Below, piece by piece: positions 28,794 to 40,403 of a DNA stretch of 41,914 nucleotides (positions are counted from its first letter, which is position 1; every line of letters begins with the position of its first letter). The translations under genes and the position numbers were made by a program. Location of the stretch: assembly GCA_902607525.1 (NCBI GenBank), contig CACLKK010000005.1, forward strand, positions 1-41,914, given 5' to 3'. Source of the DNA: an uncultured Pelagibacteraceae bacterium. GTDB lineage: Bacteria; Pseudomonadota; Alphaproteobacteria; Pelagibacterales; Pelagibacteraceae. The notes under the pieces were generated by a model. It was not told the DNA's origin. It saw only the letters and a program-made list of their open reading frames with translations, and searched no databases.

Positions 28794-30155
28794 ATGAATT
28801 TATTAAAAGACAATATTCCACAATTAGTTAGAAAACTTTCTTTGCCTGCTATGGTGGGAACTCTTTTTCAAACACTTTATAATATTGTAGATACATTCTT
28901 TGCTGGAAAAATATCACCCGAGGCATTATCAGCATTGAGCAAGTCTTTTCCTATTTATTTTATAATAGTAGCTACATCTATTGGAGTTACTGTAGCTGGT
29001 ACTGCATTGATTGGAAACAGTATTGGTGAGAAAGATAAAGACAAAACTTTAAATTATTTTACACATATTATTTTTTATGGAATTTTAGTTTCTATAATTA
29101 TTACCTATTTAGGATTATCTTACGCTGAAAAAGTATTTTACTTAATGGGATCAACCAATGAAGTGATTTCTTTAGGCCTTGAATATACAAATGTAATTTA
29201 TTTAGGTTCAGTCCTTTTTATTTTAGTTGTTGCATTAAATTCGTTTCTACATGCTGAGGGTGATACAAAAACTTATCGAAATATTTTAGTTTTATCTTTC
29301 TTTCTTAATATTATTTTAAACCCAATTTTAATTTTTGGTTTTCTTTTTATACCAGCAATGGGTGTAAAAGGTATTGGTATTGCAACTATAATCTCTCAAT
29401 CCGTGTCATTAATTATCATCCTGATTAAGGTTTTAAAAAATAATAGAGTAAAAGAGATAAATAAAAATTATTTAATACCCAAATTTATTTTTTTTAGAAA
29501 CATTTTTTTTCAATCAATGCCCATAACTGTATCGATTTGTGGATATGCATTAGCTGCGGCTATTATTTTTACCTATGTTGGCCAATCAGGAGAATATGCT
29601 GCCGCAGGTTATGGTGCAGGAACTAGGATTGAACAGGTAGTTCTTCTTCCTATTTTGGGAATCAATACAGCAATTATATCAATAATAGCTCAAAATTATG
29701 GTGCTAAAAACTTTAATAGAATAAAGGAAACTTATATTACCGCCATTAAGTATGCTTTTATTATAATGGTTTTTTCGGGAATAGTTGTTTTTATATCGGC
29801 AGGCATTATTACAAGTATTTTTTCGAATGATCCTGAAGTAATTGAATACGGAAAAAGATACTTAAAAATTTCAGCATTTGTTTTACCCGCATACCCAGTT
29901 TTTTTTCTATCAAATGGTTTTTTTATGGCTTTAAAAAAATCTGAAATGGCTATGATTTCTAATTTTTTTAGAAATGTACTTAATCCAATAGTAGTATTTT
30001 ATATAGCAAAATATATTGAAGCGAGTTTTAGTACTTTTTTTTGGATATGGGTAGGAATAAATTGGTTTTTCTCCATTTCATATTTCTTGATTATTATCTA
30101 CTATTTTAAAAATAGATTAGGCAAATCTAGAGCTATCCTTAATCCAAGCCCATAG
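28794..30155 (+). CDS. MATE-family efflux transporter
   Basis: 453 aa multi-TM; LSLPAMVGTLFQTLYNIVDTFFAGKIS; GxRIEQVVLLPILGINTAIISIIAQNYGAKNF. Confidence 0.92.
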   Translation: MNLLKDNIPQLVRKLSLPAMVGTLFQTLYNIVDTFFAGKISPEALSALSKSFPIYFIIVATSIGVTVAGTALIGNSIGEKDKDKTLNYFTHIIFYGILVSIIITYLGLSYAEKVFYLMGSTNEVISLGLEYTNVIYLGSVLFILVVALNSFLHAEGDTKTYRNILVLSFFLNIILNPILIFGFLFIPAMGVKGIGIATIISQSVSLIIILIKVLKNNRVKEINKNYLIPKFIFFRNIFFQSMPITVSICGYALAAAIIFTYVGQSGEYAAAGYGAGTRIEQVVLLPILGINTAIISIIAQNYGAKNFNRIKETYITAIKYAFIIMVFSGIVVFISAGIITSIFSNDPEVIEYGKRYLKISAFVLPAYPVFFLSNGFFMALKKSEMAMISNFFRNVLNPIVVFYIAKYIEASFSTFFWIWVGINWFFSISYFLIIIYYFKNRLGKSRAILNPSP

Positions 30156-30686
30156 ATGATCTGAAAAAGATCTTCTAACATAAAGATCAACATTTTCTTT
30201 TGATTTTCTATGTATAGTTACATCTACATGGTTAAGTATAGTTTGGATTACTTTGTTATCACCAAAAGTTTCTGAATCAAAATTAAAAGGTGATCCCTTA
30301 GAAAGTATTTCAAAAATATTAGAACCAGTTAAATTAAATATAGTGTAATGGTCACTTACATTTGTGACAGAGCCTAAATTTGTTTTTGAAATATCTTTAA
30401 ATAATAATTCTTCCAATTCATAGTCATTAGATTCTTTATCTAAAGTATCATTTGAAACTAAAAGCCACTCATTAGGTCCCAACCACATACATGTAATTTG
30501 TTCTTTAGTTGATATTGAACAAGATTCTTTTGGCAGTATCATTCCTAATATTTTTCCAGCTTTACTAACAAAATCTTTATTTTCTAAGTCACCTCGTAAA
30601 TTAATTTTCGCTACAGGGGTCTTTTCCTTCATTGAAAAATTATTATAAGTATGACTTTCTGTAATTGGCGATGTAAAATTAAGCAT
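30117..30686 (-). CDS. soxG: Sarcosine oxidase gamma subunit
   Basis: WLGPNEWLLVS; VSDHYTIFNLTG; last gene of soxBDAG. Confidence 0.88.
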   Translation of the reverse strand: MLNFTSPITESHTYNNFSMKEKTPVAKINLRGDLENKDFVSKAGKILGMILPKESCSISTKEQITCMWLGPNEWLLVSNDTLDKESNDYELEELLFKDISKTNLGSVTNVSDHYTIFNLTGSNIFEILSKGSPFNFDSETFGDNKVIQTILNHVDVTIHRKSKENVDLYVRRSFSDHLWAWIKDSSRFA

Positions 30687-33684
30687 TTAATCTCTTACCT
30701 TCTTTATCTAAAAAAATTGTATCTGATACTATTACCTCTATGGTTTTGTTTTGCATTGGAACATAAAGTTTTTTTCCTTTTAATTTTTTTCCATTTTTAA
30801 CAACTGCTAATGCAATAGATTTTTTTAAGTTAGGACTATAGTAGCTTGATGTTACATGTCCGATCATGTTCATTGGAGGTTTATTTTTAACTTCAGCCAC
30901 TATCTGCGCTCCTTCTTCTAGTATTTCTTTGGGATCATTAGTTAATAAACCTACATATTGTTTTCTATCTTCCCTCATTGTATCTGATCTATATAATGAT
31001 CTTTTTCCTATAAAATCATATTTCTTTTTACTAACTATCCAATCCATTTGTAAATCTACGGGAGTAACTGTTCCGTCTGTTTCTTGACCTACTATTATGA
31101 AACCTTTCTCAGCTCTTAACAAATGCATAGCTTCTGTACCATATGGTGTAATTCCAAATTCTTTTCCTGCAGCCATACATTTTTCCCAAACTGATTGACC
31201 ATAATTGGCTTGAACATTTATTTCGTAACTTAGTTCACCAGTGAAACTTATTCTCATAACACGACACTTTATTTTATCTATTAAACCATTTGTAAAACTC
31301 ATATGTGGAAAACTAGTATCTGAATAGTCGATATTTTGTGTTACTTTTTCTAATATTTTTTTACTATGAGGACCACAAACACTTACAGTAGCAAAATGAT
31401 CAGTTACCGTAGTTAAATAAACTTTTAATTCAGGCCATTCTGTTTGTAGAAAATCTTCAAGTTTACCCATTACAGTAGCTGCACCACCTGTTGTAGTTGT
31501 CATTACATAATGATTTTCACTTAATCGAGTTGTAACACCATCGTCATAAACCATTCCATCTTCATTTAGCATTAAGCCATATCTGCATTTTCCTATAGCC
31601 AGTTTGCTCCATGCATTTGTATAAACACGATTTAAGAACTCAGAAGCATCTCTGCCTTGAATATCAATTTTTCCTAGAGTTGATGCATCTAATATTCCAG
31701 CACACTCTCTCGCAGCTTTCGATTCTCTTTGAACAGCATCATACATATTTTCTTTATCCTTAGGGTAATACCAAGCTCTTTTCCATTGACCAACGTCTTC
31801 AAATTTTGCATTATTTTTTTCGTGCCAATCATGTATTGGTGTTTTTCTTGTAATATCAAAAAACTGTCCAACATTTCTTCCTACAAGAGCACCGAAAGTT
31901 ATTGGGGAGTAGGGTGGACGAAAAGTTGTTGTACCTAATTCACCTAATTTAGTATTTGTAATTTCAGAGACAATTCCTAAAGCGTGCATATTAGCAATTT
32001 TTCCTTGATCCGTAGCCATACCTGTAGTCGTATATCGTTTAACGTGCTCTATTGATTTAAAACCTTCTCTCAAGGCAAGTTTAATATCGTTTGCGGTAGA
32101 ATCATTCTGATAGTCAACAAATGATTTAGTTTTTCCTGAAATTTTGTTACTTGGTATCAACCATATATTTTCAAAAACTCCTCCCTCAGGCTCTAAAACA
32201 TTAAACTGTTCTGTTTCACTAATACTAAGAAATTCTCTAGTTTTTTCTTGAGCTTCTAAGATAATTTTTTTTAATCCAAAGGTTCCATTGCAAGATCCTA
32301 CAGATATTTGGCTAAGAGTATTTTTTTTGGGAAAGAAATAATGTTTTTTTTCGTTATAATCTAATTTTCCACCTGATTGAGTAAATAAATGTACTGCTGG
32401 TGTATAGCCACCGGAGACACATAATAAATCACAATCTATTTTTAATTTATTTCCAACAACATTGGTATTGTCTTTTGATAAACGCATTACATGTATTTTA
32501 GTAATTTTTTTATAACCTTCTGTATAAATAACAGCACTTTTCCAATATATTTTGATACCTAGTTCTCTGCATTTATTAGTGAGAGTTCCATCTGATTTTT
32601 CTCGTATATCTATTACTGATTTAACTTTAACACCCTTGTTATGTAGAGTAATTGCTGTTTCATATGCATCATCATTATTTGTGAAAATGCTAATATTATT
32701 ACCGCATTTTACCCCATAGGTATTAGCATATTTTCTTACAGCTGAAGAAAGCATTATTCCAGGTCTATCATTACAGTCAAAAATCATCGGTCTTTCAATT
32801 GATCCTGTAGCTAAAATAACTTTTTTTGCTCTAACCTTCCATAAACGCTGTCTTATTTTTTCTTTTTTATCCTTGTCTGGCAAATGATCAGTTAAATTTT
32901 GCATCATTATTAAATAATTATAATTATGATAAGCGGCAACGCTAGTTCTACTTAATAATTTTATATTTTTATTTTTTTGTAATTCTAAGCAGGTTTTCTT
33001 TATCCATTCTAAAGGATCCAATTCATTTATTTTATTATAATCTTTGTTAGAAAAATTTAAATTTCCACCAAAATTTGGTCTCTCATCAACTAAAAGTACT
33101 TTTTTTCCAGCTTTTAAAGCAGTTTTTGCTGCTACTAATCCAGCTGGTCCCGCACCAACAATAAGAACTTCACAATGATAATAACAATGATCATAAATAT
33201 CGGGATCTTTTTTTGTAGGAGATTTTCCTAAACCAGCTGCTTTTCTAATAAAATATTCATACACATTTTTCCATAAACTTGCTGGCCACATAAAAGTTTT
33301 GTAATAAAAGCCGGCTGGAATAATAGGTGAGAATAAATTATTAATTGACCCTAAATCAAAATTTACTGAAGGCCAAGAATTCTGACTTGTTGCATTTAAC
33401 CCTTCATAAATTTCAATTTGGGTAGCTCGTAAATTTGGATCAGTTTTACCCTTATCTTTAATGATTTGAACTAATGCATTAGGCTCTTCAACTCCAGATG
33501 TTAATATTCCTCTAGGTCTATGATATTTAAAACTTCTACCGACTAAATGAATTCCATTAGCTAAGAGAGCTGAAGCTAAAGTATCACCTTTGTAGCCATA
33601 AAAAGTTTTTCCATTAAATTTAAAAGAAATACTTTCGCTTCTATTTATTTGGCCACCAGAAGATAATCTATATTTGCTTGTCAT
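30679..33684 (-). CDS. soxA: Sarcosine oxidase alpha subunit
   Basis: 1001 aa; N-terminal FKFNGKTFYGYKGDTLASALLANG..VGRSFKYHRPRGI; VLIVGAGPAGLVAAKTALKAGK; C-terminal GcvT-like aminomethyltransferase domain. Confidence 0.96.
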   Translation of the reverse strand: MTSKYRLSSGGQINRSESISFKFNGKTFYGYKGDTLASALLANGIHLVGRSFKYHRPRGILTSGVEEPNALVQIIKDKGKTDPNLRATQIEIYEGLNATSQNSWPSVNFDLGSINNLFSPIIPAGFYYKTFMWPASLWKNVYEYFIRKAAGLGKSPTKKDPDIYDHCYYHCEVLIVGAGPAGLVAAKTALKAGKKVLLVDERPNFGGNLNFSNKDYNKINELDPLEWIKKTCLELQKNKNIKLLSRTSVAAYHNYNYLIMMQNLTDHLPDKDKKEKIRQRLWKVRAKKVILATGSIERPMIFDCNDRPGIMLSSAVRKYANTYGVKCGNNISIFTNNDDAYETAITLHNKGVKVKSVIDIREKSDGTLTNKCRELGIKIYWKSAVIYTEGYKKITKIHVMRLSKDNTNVVGNKLKIDCDLLCVSGGYTPAVHLFTQSGGKLDYNEKKHYFFPKKNTLSQISVGSCNGTFGLKKIILEAQEKTREFLSISETEQFNVLEPEGGVFENIWLIPSNKISGKTKSFVDYQNDSTANDIKLALREGFKSIEHVKRYTTTGMATDQGKIANMHALGIVSEITNTKLGELGTTTFRPPYSPITFGALVGRNVGQFFDITRKTPIHDWHEKNNAKFEDVGQWKRAWYYPKDKENMYDAVQRESKAARECAGILDASTLGKIDIQGRDASEFLNRVYTNAWSKLAIGKCRYGLMLNEDGMVYDDGVTTRLSENHYVMTTTTGGAATVMGKLEDFLQTEWPELKVYLTTVTDHFATVSVCGPHSKKILEKVTQNIDYSDTSFPHMSFTNGLIDKIKCRVMRISFTGELSYEINVQANYGQSVWEKCMAAGKEFGITPYGTEAMHLLRAEKGFIIVGQETDGTVTPVDLQMDWIVSKKKYDFIGKRSLYRSDTMREDRKQYVGLLTNDPKEILEEGAQIVAEVKNKPPMNMIGHVTSSYYSPNLKKSIALAVVKNGKKLKGKKLYVPMQNKTIEVIVSDTIFLDKEGKRLNA

Positions 33685-33956
33685 TATTTATTTGGCTTTT
33701 CTCCAATTTTATAAACAGAATGGATTTTATCGTTTGATGTATCTCTTGCAGCATTGAACCAACGTCTGCATCCATGAGAATGATTCCATCTTTCATATTG
33801 AAGTCCTTTTATATTTTTTCTCATAAATAAATATTCGGCCCATTGATCATCGCTTAACTCAGTTGGTTGTTTAGGTCTTACTAAATGAGCTTCTCCGCCA
33901 TAGCTGAATTCACTATGATCTCTTTCTCCACAATATGGACATTTAATTATAAACAT
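33684..33956 (-). CDS. soxD: Sarcosine oxidase delta subunit
   Basis: IKCPYCGERDHSEFSYGGEAHLVRP; Zn-binding delta subunit. Confidence 0.96.
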   Translation of the reverse strand: MFIIKCPYCGERDHSEFSYGGEAHLVRPKQPTELSDDQWAEYLFMRKNIKGLQYERWNHSHGCRRWFNAARDTSNDKIHSVYKIGEKPNK

Positions 33957-33957
33957 A

Positions 33958-35211
33958 TTAATGAGCTACTGCTGCTGCTCCATGTTCATCAACGAGATCT
34001 CCGCTAATAAATCTGTTAATGTTGAATGCTGCGTTTAAAGCATGCGGCTCGTCTTTTGCTATAGTATGAGCAAACAAATGTCCTGATCCAGGGGTAGCTT
34101 TAAATCCACCAGTTCCCCATCCACAATTAAAATAAAGTCCTTTAATTGAAGTTTTGCTTATTATGGGACTTGCATCTGGGCAAATATCGACAACTCCACC
34201 CCATTGTCTTAACATTCTAAGTCTACTAAAAATTGGATAAAGTTCTAAAATAGCTTTTAAAGTACCTTCAATAATTTCATGAGTACCTTTTTGAGTGTAT
34301 GATATGTAAGAATCTGTTCCTGCTCCTATAACAAGTTCACCTTTATCAGATTGACTTACATAGGCGTGAACAGCGTTAGACATAACAACAGTATCGATTA
34401 TTGGTTTGATTGGTTCAGAAACTAATGCCTGCAAAGGTTTGCTTTCAAGAGGAAGTCTTAGACCAGCCATGTTTGCTATAACACTAGAATGACCTGCTGC
34501 TACAACACCAACTTTTTGAGTTTTAATAAATCCTCTTGTTGTTTCTATTCCTTCAATAGAATTACCATTTCTTTTTATTCCTTTTACTTCACAATTTTGA
34601 ATTATATCAACACCCATTGAATCTGCGCCTCTAGCATAACCCCAAGCAACAGCATCGTGTCTTGCGGTACCAGCTCTTCTTTGTAATGTACTACCCATTA
34701 CTGGATAACGGATATTAGGTGAACAATTAATAATGGGACAAAATTTTTTGACTTGTTCCACATTAAGCCAATCACAATCTATCCCATTAAGTCTATTTGC
34801 ATGAGTTCTTCTTTTTAATTCTCTTACATCATGTTGATTATGAGCTAAATTCATAACTCCTCTCTGACTAAACATGACATTATAATTTAACTCCTGAGAA
34901 AGATTTTCCCAAATTTTTAATGCATGATCATAGAGACCAGCGCTAGCATCCCAAAGATAATTTGATCTTATTATAGTAGTGTTTCTTCCAGTGTTACCAC
35001 CACCAATCCAACCTTTTTCAACAACAGCAATATTTTTTAAATTATGTTCTTTTGCTAAATAATATGCAGTAGCTAAGCCATGACCTCCACCACCAACAAT
35101 AACAGCATCATATTCTTTTTTAGGCTCAGGATCTCTCCAAGCTCTTTGCCAATTTTCATGATAGCTTAAAGAGTTTTTAATAAGAGCAAATATTGAATAT
35201 TTTTTCTTCAT
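33958..35211 (-). CDS. soxB: Sarcosine oxidase beta subunit
   Basis: [70 protein letters not shown]-like C-terminus. Confidence 0.96.
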   Translation of the reverse strand: MKKKYSIFALIKNSLSYHENWQRAWRDPEPKKEYDAVIVGGGGHGLATAYYLAKEHNLKNIAVVEKGWIGGGNTGRNTTIIRSNYLWDASAGLYDHALKIWENLSQELNYNVMFSQRGVMNLAHNQHDVRELKRRTHANRLNGIDCDWLNVEQVKKFCPIINCSPNIRYPVMGSTLQRRAGTARHDAVAWGYARGADSMGVDIIQNCEVKGIKRNGNSIEGIETTRGFIKTQKVGVVAAGHSSVIANMAGLRLPLESKPLQALVSEPIKPIIDTVVMSNAVHAYVSQSDKGELVIGAGTDSYISYTQKGTHEIIEGTLKAILELYPIFSRLRMLRQWGGVVDICPDASPIISKTSIKGLYFNCGWGTGGFKATPGSGHLFAHTIAKDEPHALNAAFNINRFISGDLVDEHGAAAVAH

Positions 35212-35225
35212 TATAATAAATTATA

Positions 35226-36110
35226 TCAATTACTTATTTTTTCTCTAGATAAATCATGCAAATAAATAGCCACAGCTATCCAAATTATTATGAATCCGAT
35301 TAATTTATTTAAATCAAAATATTCATTATAATAAAATGCACCCAGTAAAAACTGACAGGTAGGAGTTATAAAGAAAACCATACCTGACGTTCCTAGGCCA
35401 GCTAAATCTACTCCCTTTAGAAATAAAAAAAGAGGAATTACTGTCATAGGTCCAGCTAAAAATAACCAAAATGCGATTTTTGGATTATCAAGTGAAAAAT
35501 AGTAATTTCCATCAATAGTGATTAAATAAAAAATAAGTAATGCTAACGGTGTTATATATAAACTTTCTATTAATAATCCAACGTCTGACTCGACACTTAT
35601 TTTCTTTCTCAATAGCGAATAAATGCTCCATGTTAATGCAACTATTAATCCTACCCAAGGAACTGAAGCAAAATTAAGTAGTAAATATCCTACCGAAATA
35701 GCTACAAGTAAAACAGATAATATTTTTTGTTTATTGTATGGTTCCTTTAAAAAGAGAATCCCAAAAAAGACACTTAGTATTGGCATTATGAAATAACCAA
35801 AACTAGCATCAATAATTTTGTTAGTAACAACTGCATATATCCAAGTTGACCAATTAGTAAAAATTAAAATTCCAGTGATTAAAAGATAAATCATTTCCTT
35901 TTTTTTTTTAATAATTTTAAAAAAACTATCCCATTTAGAAAATAATGAAGTCGTAATAATTAGAGAGAAGGCGGTCCAAATAGTTCTATGCACTACTAAT
36001 TCAATAGGTCCTGCAAATGATGAAGATTTAAAATAGATAACACCTATAGTTCCCCACCATAATGAGCCGCTAGCACCATATAAAATCCCATTGAAAGTAT
36101 TTTTTTTCAT
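35226..36110 (-). CDS. rarD: RarD/EamA-family (DMT) permease
   Basis: GILYGASGSLWWGTIGVIYFKSS; ELVVHRTIWTAFSL; WSTWIYAVVTNKIIDASFGYFIMPI; about 10 TM helices. Confidence 0.85.
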   Translation of the reverse strand: MKKNTFNGILYGASGSLWWGTIGVIYFKSSSFAGPIELVVHRTIWTAFSLIITTSLFSKWDSFFKIIKKKKEMIYLLITGILIFTNWSTWIYAVVTNKIIDASFGYFIMPILSVFFGILFLKEPYNKQKILSVLLVAISVGYLLLNFASVPWVGLIVALTWSIYSLLRKKISVESDVGLLIESLYITPLALLIFYLITIDGNYYFSLDNPKIAFWLFLAGPMTVIPLFLFLKGVDLAGLGTSGMVFFITPTCQFLLGAFYYNEYFDLNKLIGFIIIWIAVAIYLHDLSREKISN

Positions 36111-36167
36111 AAATTATTGTTATCATTAAATTGAAAACAAACTAAAATAAAGGTAAATAGGTCACTA

Positions 36168-36259
<92 letters not shown>

Positions 36260-36262
36260 CAA

Positions 36263-38482
36263 TTAGTAGTGCGGCTTATCTTCAAAAAAGTTATAAATTT
36301 TTACAGGTTTTCCACTTAATATGTATCTATATACATTTACATTTTCTAAAACTCTTTGAACATAATTTCTAGTTTCTTTAAATTTAATTAGTTCAATCCA
36401 ATCAATATAATTTATTTTACCTTTTTGTGGATCACCATTAATTTTTTTCCAATATCTTACTCTTTTTGGTCCAGCATTATATGCAGCTAAAGCAAAAGGA
36501 TAAGATCCTTCGTAATCTTCTAACAATCCAGCTAAATAATAAGAACCTAATTTTATATTATAAAAAGGATCACTTTTTAGTCTGCTTTTTGAATATGGAA
36601 GCTTAGCCTGTTTGGCCACTAATTTTGCCGTGTATGTCATAAGCTGCATCATACCTCTTGCACCAGCATAGCTATTAGCTCTTTGATCAAATTCACTTTC
36701 TTGTCTAATCACTGCCAATATAAGTTCTGGTTTTGGCATAGATTTTTGATTAACAATTTCCGGAGTATCAATAACAGGATAATTTAGTTCGTTATGAAAT
36801 CTCTTTTCATATGAGGCTTTTTTAGATATTTGAATTGCAAAATCGTATCTGCCAATTTCTGTAGCAAGTTTTCCTGCTAATACTTCGCTTCCCTCATTTA
36901 TATTTACCGTAGCCAAATGTTTAAGAAAATCTTTTGAATATTTAGTTTTATCAAGTTCTTTTAATAAACGTACAGCTTTAATCAGAGAATTTTTATTGAA
37001 TTCTTTTTTATATTTTTCTGAAACTTTAAATTGATCTGATAAAGTGAACGACTCGTTCGGATTATTTTCAAGAAAAGATAGTTGTCCATAGTATGTGTTT
37101 AAATATTTAGCGCCTTCTTTAAACCATTCTTCAGATTTCTGTTTATTTTTTATTGTTTTATACGTTCTTCCCAACCAATAAGCTCCTCTTGATAAGCTTA
37201 TAGGATAACCTACATTATTATAAAAATTTTTAAAATGTTGTACAGCTAAGTTTGGATCATCTAAAAATGTAAGCGCTATCCAGCCAGAAAGCCATTCAGC
37301 TTCAGCATATTCAGGACCTTCCATTAAAGAATGATTGCTACTAACTTTGTATGCGGTTGGATATTTTTTTTTATAAATTAAAGAACGAGTTAGAATAGCT
37401 CTTTCCTTCCACCAAATATCAGGTCTTACAAGTTTTTCTGGATCGTTTGGAACTTTAAATAAAATTTCCAAAGAAGGGTCTAATCTACCTCTTCTCCTGC
37501 GCCATTTAAGTCTATCATATTTCAAGCCGATATCGTTTTTGAATCTTTGTGGAACTTTAGCGATTGCATCATCAACTCCATAGGATCTGCTCATTAATAA
37601 TTGTCTTGCCCTATATAAAGCCGTTTCATCTTTTGGTAGGTATCTAAGCATTCTTTGTACATCCCAATGCTTTCCCTCCCAAGCATGCCAATCTGCTCTT
37701 TTTATATTATCTTCTACAGTAATTATTTTTTTGTATTTTTTCCTTAAATATCTCAAATTAGATTTTGATAATCTAGCTTTTATCCAACCTTCTTTTATTA
37801 ATTTAGATCCTTTTTCTAACTCTCCTTGGGATATATATATCTCACCAAGTTTTATTTTACCAAAATCACTTAGAGGATCTTTACCGTTAAACCATTTGAT
37901 AATAGATTGAGGTGAATTTGATTTAAGATTAATTTTGTGTTCAGCAAGATATTTAAGTCTATTAATTCTTGGATATTCAGGATTGCTATTAATAAAAGAT
38001 AAATAATCATAAAAACTTGCTGAGTTTGAAGACTTCTTTAAATAAAGATAATTTATTAAATTATATAAAGTTTTATCTTTAGCTTTTTTTGAGGTTTTTA
38101 GAGCACTTTGCCATTTTTTCTTGTCAACAAATTTAAAAGCAGATTTTGCAATTTTAAAATCTCTCTTTGATAATATTAAGGATTTAGATACTGTTTTATC
38201 AATTTCCTTTTTTACTATTAAAGGTTTTTTTTCTGGATAAATAAAAACTTGTTCTTTATCAATATCGGTAGATTCGACTATTTCTAAACTTGTTTCAATT
38301 TGTTTTTTTTCTATGGGCTTTTTTTTAGGATAAATCTCTTTTTTTTTGGCAGTCTTAATTTTTATATCTTCATCTATAATTGGTTTTGGCAATGGCAATA
38401 TTTGATCTGCCATAGCTGAGCATGTTGTAAAAAGTATGATAAATGCTACTAAAATTACTTTAAGTTTAACAAGATTCTTCAT
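36263..38482 (-). CDS. slt: Soluble lytic murein transglycosylase
   Basis: Signal peptide, superhelical region, C-terminal ELILAVIRQESEFDQRANSYAGARGMMQLM and ALAAYNAGPKRVRYW. Confidence 0.93.
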   Translation of the reverse strand: MKNLVKLKVILVAFIILFTTCSAMADQILPLPKPIIDEDIKIKTAKKKEIYPKKKPIEKKQIETSLEIVESTDIDKEQVFIYPEKKPLIVKKEIDKTVSKSLILSKRDFKIAKSAFKFVDKKKWQSALKTSKKAKDKTLYNLINYLYLKKSSNSASFYDYLSFINSNPEYPRINRLKYLAEHKINLKSNSPQSIIKWFNGKDPLSDFGKIKLGEIYISQGELEKGSKLIKEGWIKARLSKSNLRYLRKKYKKIITVEDNIKRADWHAWEGKHWDVQRMLRYLPKDETALYRARQLLMSRSYGVDDAIAKVPQRFKNDIGLKYDRLKWRRRRGRLDPSLEILFKVPNDPEKLVRPDIWWKERAILTRSLIYKKKYPTAYKVSSNHSLMEGPEYAEAEWLSGWIALTFLDDPNLAVQHFKNFYNNVGYPISLSRGAYWLGRTYKTIKNKQKSEEWFKEGAKYLNTYYGQLSFLENNPNESFTLSDQFKVSEKYKKEFNKNSLIKAVRLLKELDKTKYSKDFLKHLATVNINEGSEVLAGKLATEIGRYDFAIQISKKASYEKRFHNELNYPVIDTPEIVNQKSMPKPELILAVIRQESEFDQRANSYAGARGMMQLMTYTAKLVAKQAKLPYSKSRLKSDPFYNIKLGSYYLAGLLEDYEGSYPFALAAYNAGPKRVRYWKKINGDPQKGKINYIDWIELIKFKETRNYVQRVLENVNVYRYILSGKPVKIYNFFEDKPHY

Positions 38483-38526
38483 AAATTTAAGATGATTTAC
38501 TTTTTTAAACTATGTTATAAAGATTT

Positions 38527-39411
38527 ATGTTCAAAGGATCAATTGTAGCTTTAATAACGCCATTCAAGAATAATAAACTTGATGAAGATTGTTATATATC
38601 ACTAATACATCACCATCTTAAAAATGGGACATCTGGTCTTGTTCCTGCAGGAACAACAGGTGAATCTCCCACATTAAATCATGAAGAACATGAAAGGGTG
38701 ATTGAACTATGTGTAAAAGAATCTAAAGGTAAAATTCCGGTAATAGCTGGAACAGGATCTAATTCAACAGAAGAAGCGATATCCTTAACAAAGTACGCAG
38801 AGAAAGTAGGGGCTAATGCTGCTTTGGTAGTTACACCTTATTATAATAAACCGACGCAAGAAGGTTTGTATCAACATTTCAAAGCTATAAACGATAATAC
38901 GTCATTACCCATAATAATTTATAATATACCTCCACGTTCAGTAGTAGATATGAGTGTTGATACTATGTCTAGATTGTTCGAACTAAAAAATATTATAGGA
39001 GTTAAAGATGCTACAGGTGATTTAAATCGAGTTGATGAACAGAAAAAAAAAATGGGACCAGATTTTATCCAATTATCAGGTGAAGATGGCACTGCTTTAG
39101 ATTTTAACCTTCGTGGTGGAGTTGGTTGCATTTCTGTTACGGCAAACGTTGCTCCAAAACTTTGTTCAGAGTTTCAAGAGTCTTCAACAGCTAAAAATAA
39201 TAGTAACTTGTTAGCAAAAGCAAAAGTAATTAATGAAAAATTAATGCCACTTCATAAAGCTCTATTTATTGAAAGTAGTCCAAGTCCAGTGAAGTATGCT
39301 GCAAGTTTATTAAATCTAAGTTCAGATGAAGTTAGGCTTCCACTTGTAAAAATTACTGATGAAACTAAAAAAGCTGTAAAATCTGCAATGAAGCATGCCG
39401 ATTTAATTTAG
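38527..39411 (+). CDS. dapA: 4-hydroxy-tetrahydrodipicolinate synthase
   Basis: [82 protein letters not shown]. Confidence 0.97.
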   Translation: MFKGSIVALITPFKNNKLDEDCYISLIHHHLKNGTSGLVPAGTTGESPTLNHEEHERVIELCVKESKGKIPVIAGTGSNSTEEAISLTKYAEKVGANAALVVTPYYNKPTQEGLYQHFKAINDNTSLPIIIYNIPPRSVVDMSVDTMSRLFELKNIIGVKDATGDLNRVDEQKKKMGPDFIQLSGEDGTALDFNLRGGVGCISVTANVAPKLCSEFQESSTAKNNSNLLAKAKVINEKLMPLHKALFIESSPSPVKYAASLLNLSSDEVRLPLVKITDETKKAVKSAMKHADLI

Positions 39412-39413
39412 GA

Positions 39414-39884
39414 ATGAAGCATAAAACCAAAAGTGGTTTAAAAATAATATCAAATAATAGAAAAGCGAGATTTAATTATTTTTTTAGTGAATTTTTTGAG
39501 GCTGGTATAGTCTTAAAGGGATCTGAGGTCAAATCATTAAGAGATGGAAAGGCAAATATTTCAGAATCATATGCTTTTGACGAAAATGGAGAAATATATT
39601 TAGTAAATTCTCATATACCTTCATATAAAGAATCTAGTTATAATAATCACGATCCAAAACGTAATAGAAAACTTTTATTAAATAAAAGAGAAATTAATAA
39701 ACTTATTGGTAGAATAAACAGAGAAGGCTTCACACTAATACCAACAAAAATATATTTTAAAAAAGGCAAAGCTAAGATTGAGATAGCAGTAGCTAAAGGT
39801 AAGAAACATTATGATAAAAGATATGATAAAAAAAAGAGAGATTGGCAGAGAGAGAGAGCTAGATTTTTTAGAAAATCAAGCTAG
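39414..39884 (+). CDS. smpB: SsrA-binding protein SmpB
   Basis: [60 protein letters not shown]. Confidence 0.97.
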   Translation: MKHKTKSGLKIISNNRKARFNYFFSEFFEAGIVLKGSEVKSLRDGKANISESYAFDENGEIYLVNSHIPSYKESSYNNHDPKRNRKLLLNKREINKLIGRINREGFTLIPTKIYFKKGKAKIEIAVAKGKKHYDKRYDKKKRDWQRERARFFRKSS

Positions 39885-39890
39885 ATTATT

Positions 39891-40403
39891 ATGGTTTTGT
39901 TAGGCATAGGATCAAATTTAAAATCTAATTTTGGTGACCGAATTAAGAATATTGATATTGCAATTTCATATCTTGAACATTATGAGATTAAACTAATAAA
40001 GAAATCAAGTTATTACGAGACCCCATCTTATCCAGATCCTAGTAAACCAAAATTTATTAATGTTGTTATTGAAGTAAGCACTTATTTACCTCCAGAAGAT
40101 TTAGCTTCTGTTCTAATTTATGTTGAGGAAAAATTAGAGCGAAAAAGAAATGAAAAAAATGAACCAAGAACATGTGATATAGATATAATTGACTATGAAG
40201 GAAAAAACATGAACTTTAAGTATAAAAACCTAGACTTTACAGTTCCTCACGAAAAACTTGATTTTAGAAATTTTGTTTTAATACCATTGCAAGAAATACT
40301 ACCAAATTGGATACATCCAAAAAGTAAAGAAAAAATTAGCACTTTGTTGAAAAAGCTTTCTCTAGAGGATAGAAAATCTATATTAAAGGTAAAAAAAAAT
40401 TGA
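39891..40403 (+). CDS. folK: 2-amino-4-hydroxy-6-hydroxymethyldihydropteridine diphosphokinase
   Basis: LLGIGSNL..NFGDRIKNIDIA; YYETPSYPDPSKPKFINVVIEV; EPRTCDIDIIDYEG; VPHEKLDFRNFVLIPLQEI. Confidence 0.93.
   Translation: MVLLGIGSNLKSNFGDRIKNIDIAISYLEHYEIKLIKKSSYYETPSYPDPSKPKFINVVIEVSTYLPPEDLASVLIYVEEKLERKRNEKNEPRTCDIDIIDYEGKNMNFKYKNLDFTVPHEKLDFRNFVLIPLQEILPNWIHPKSKEKISTLLKKLSLEDRKSILKVKKN

Noticed and set aside
36111-36167. Possible riboswitch (e.g. glycine type) upstream of the rarD-sox operon
   Set aside because: The spacer is only 57 nt, very AT-rich, and I could not identify conserved riboswitch motifs or stable stems.
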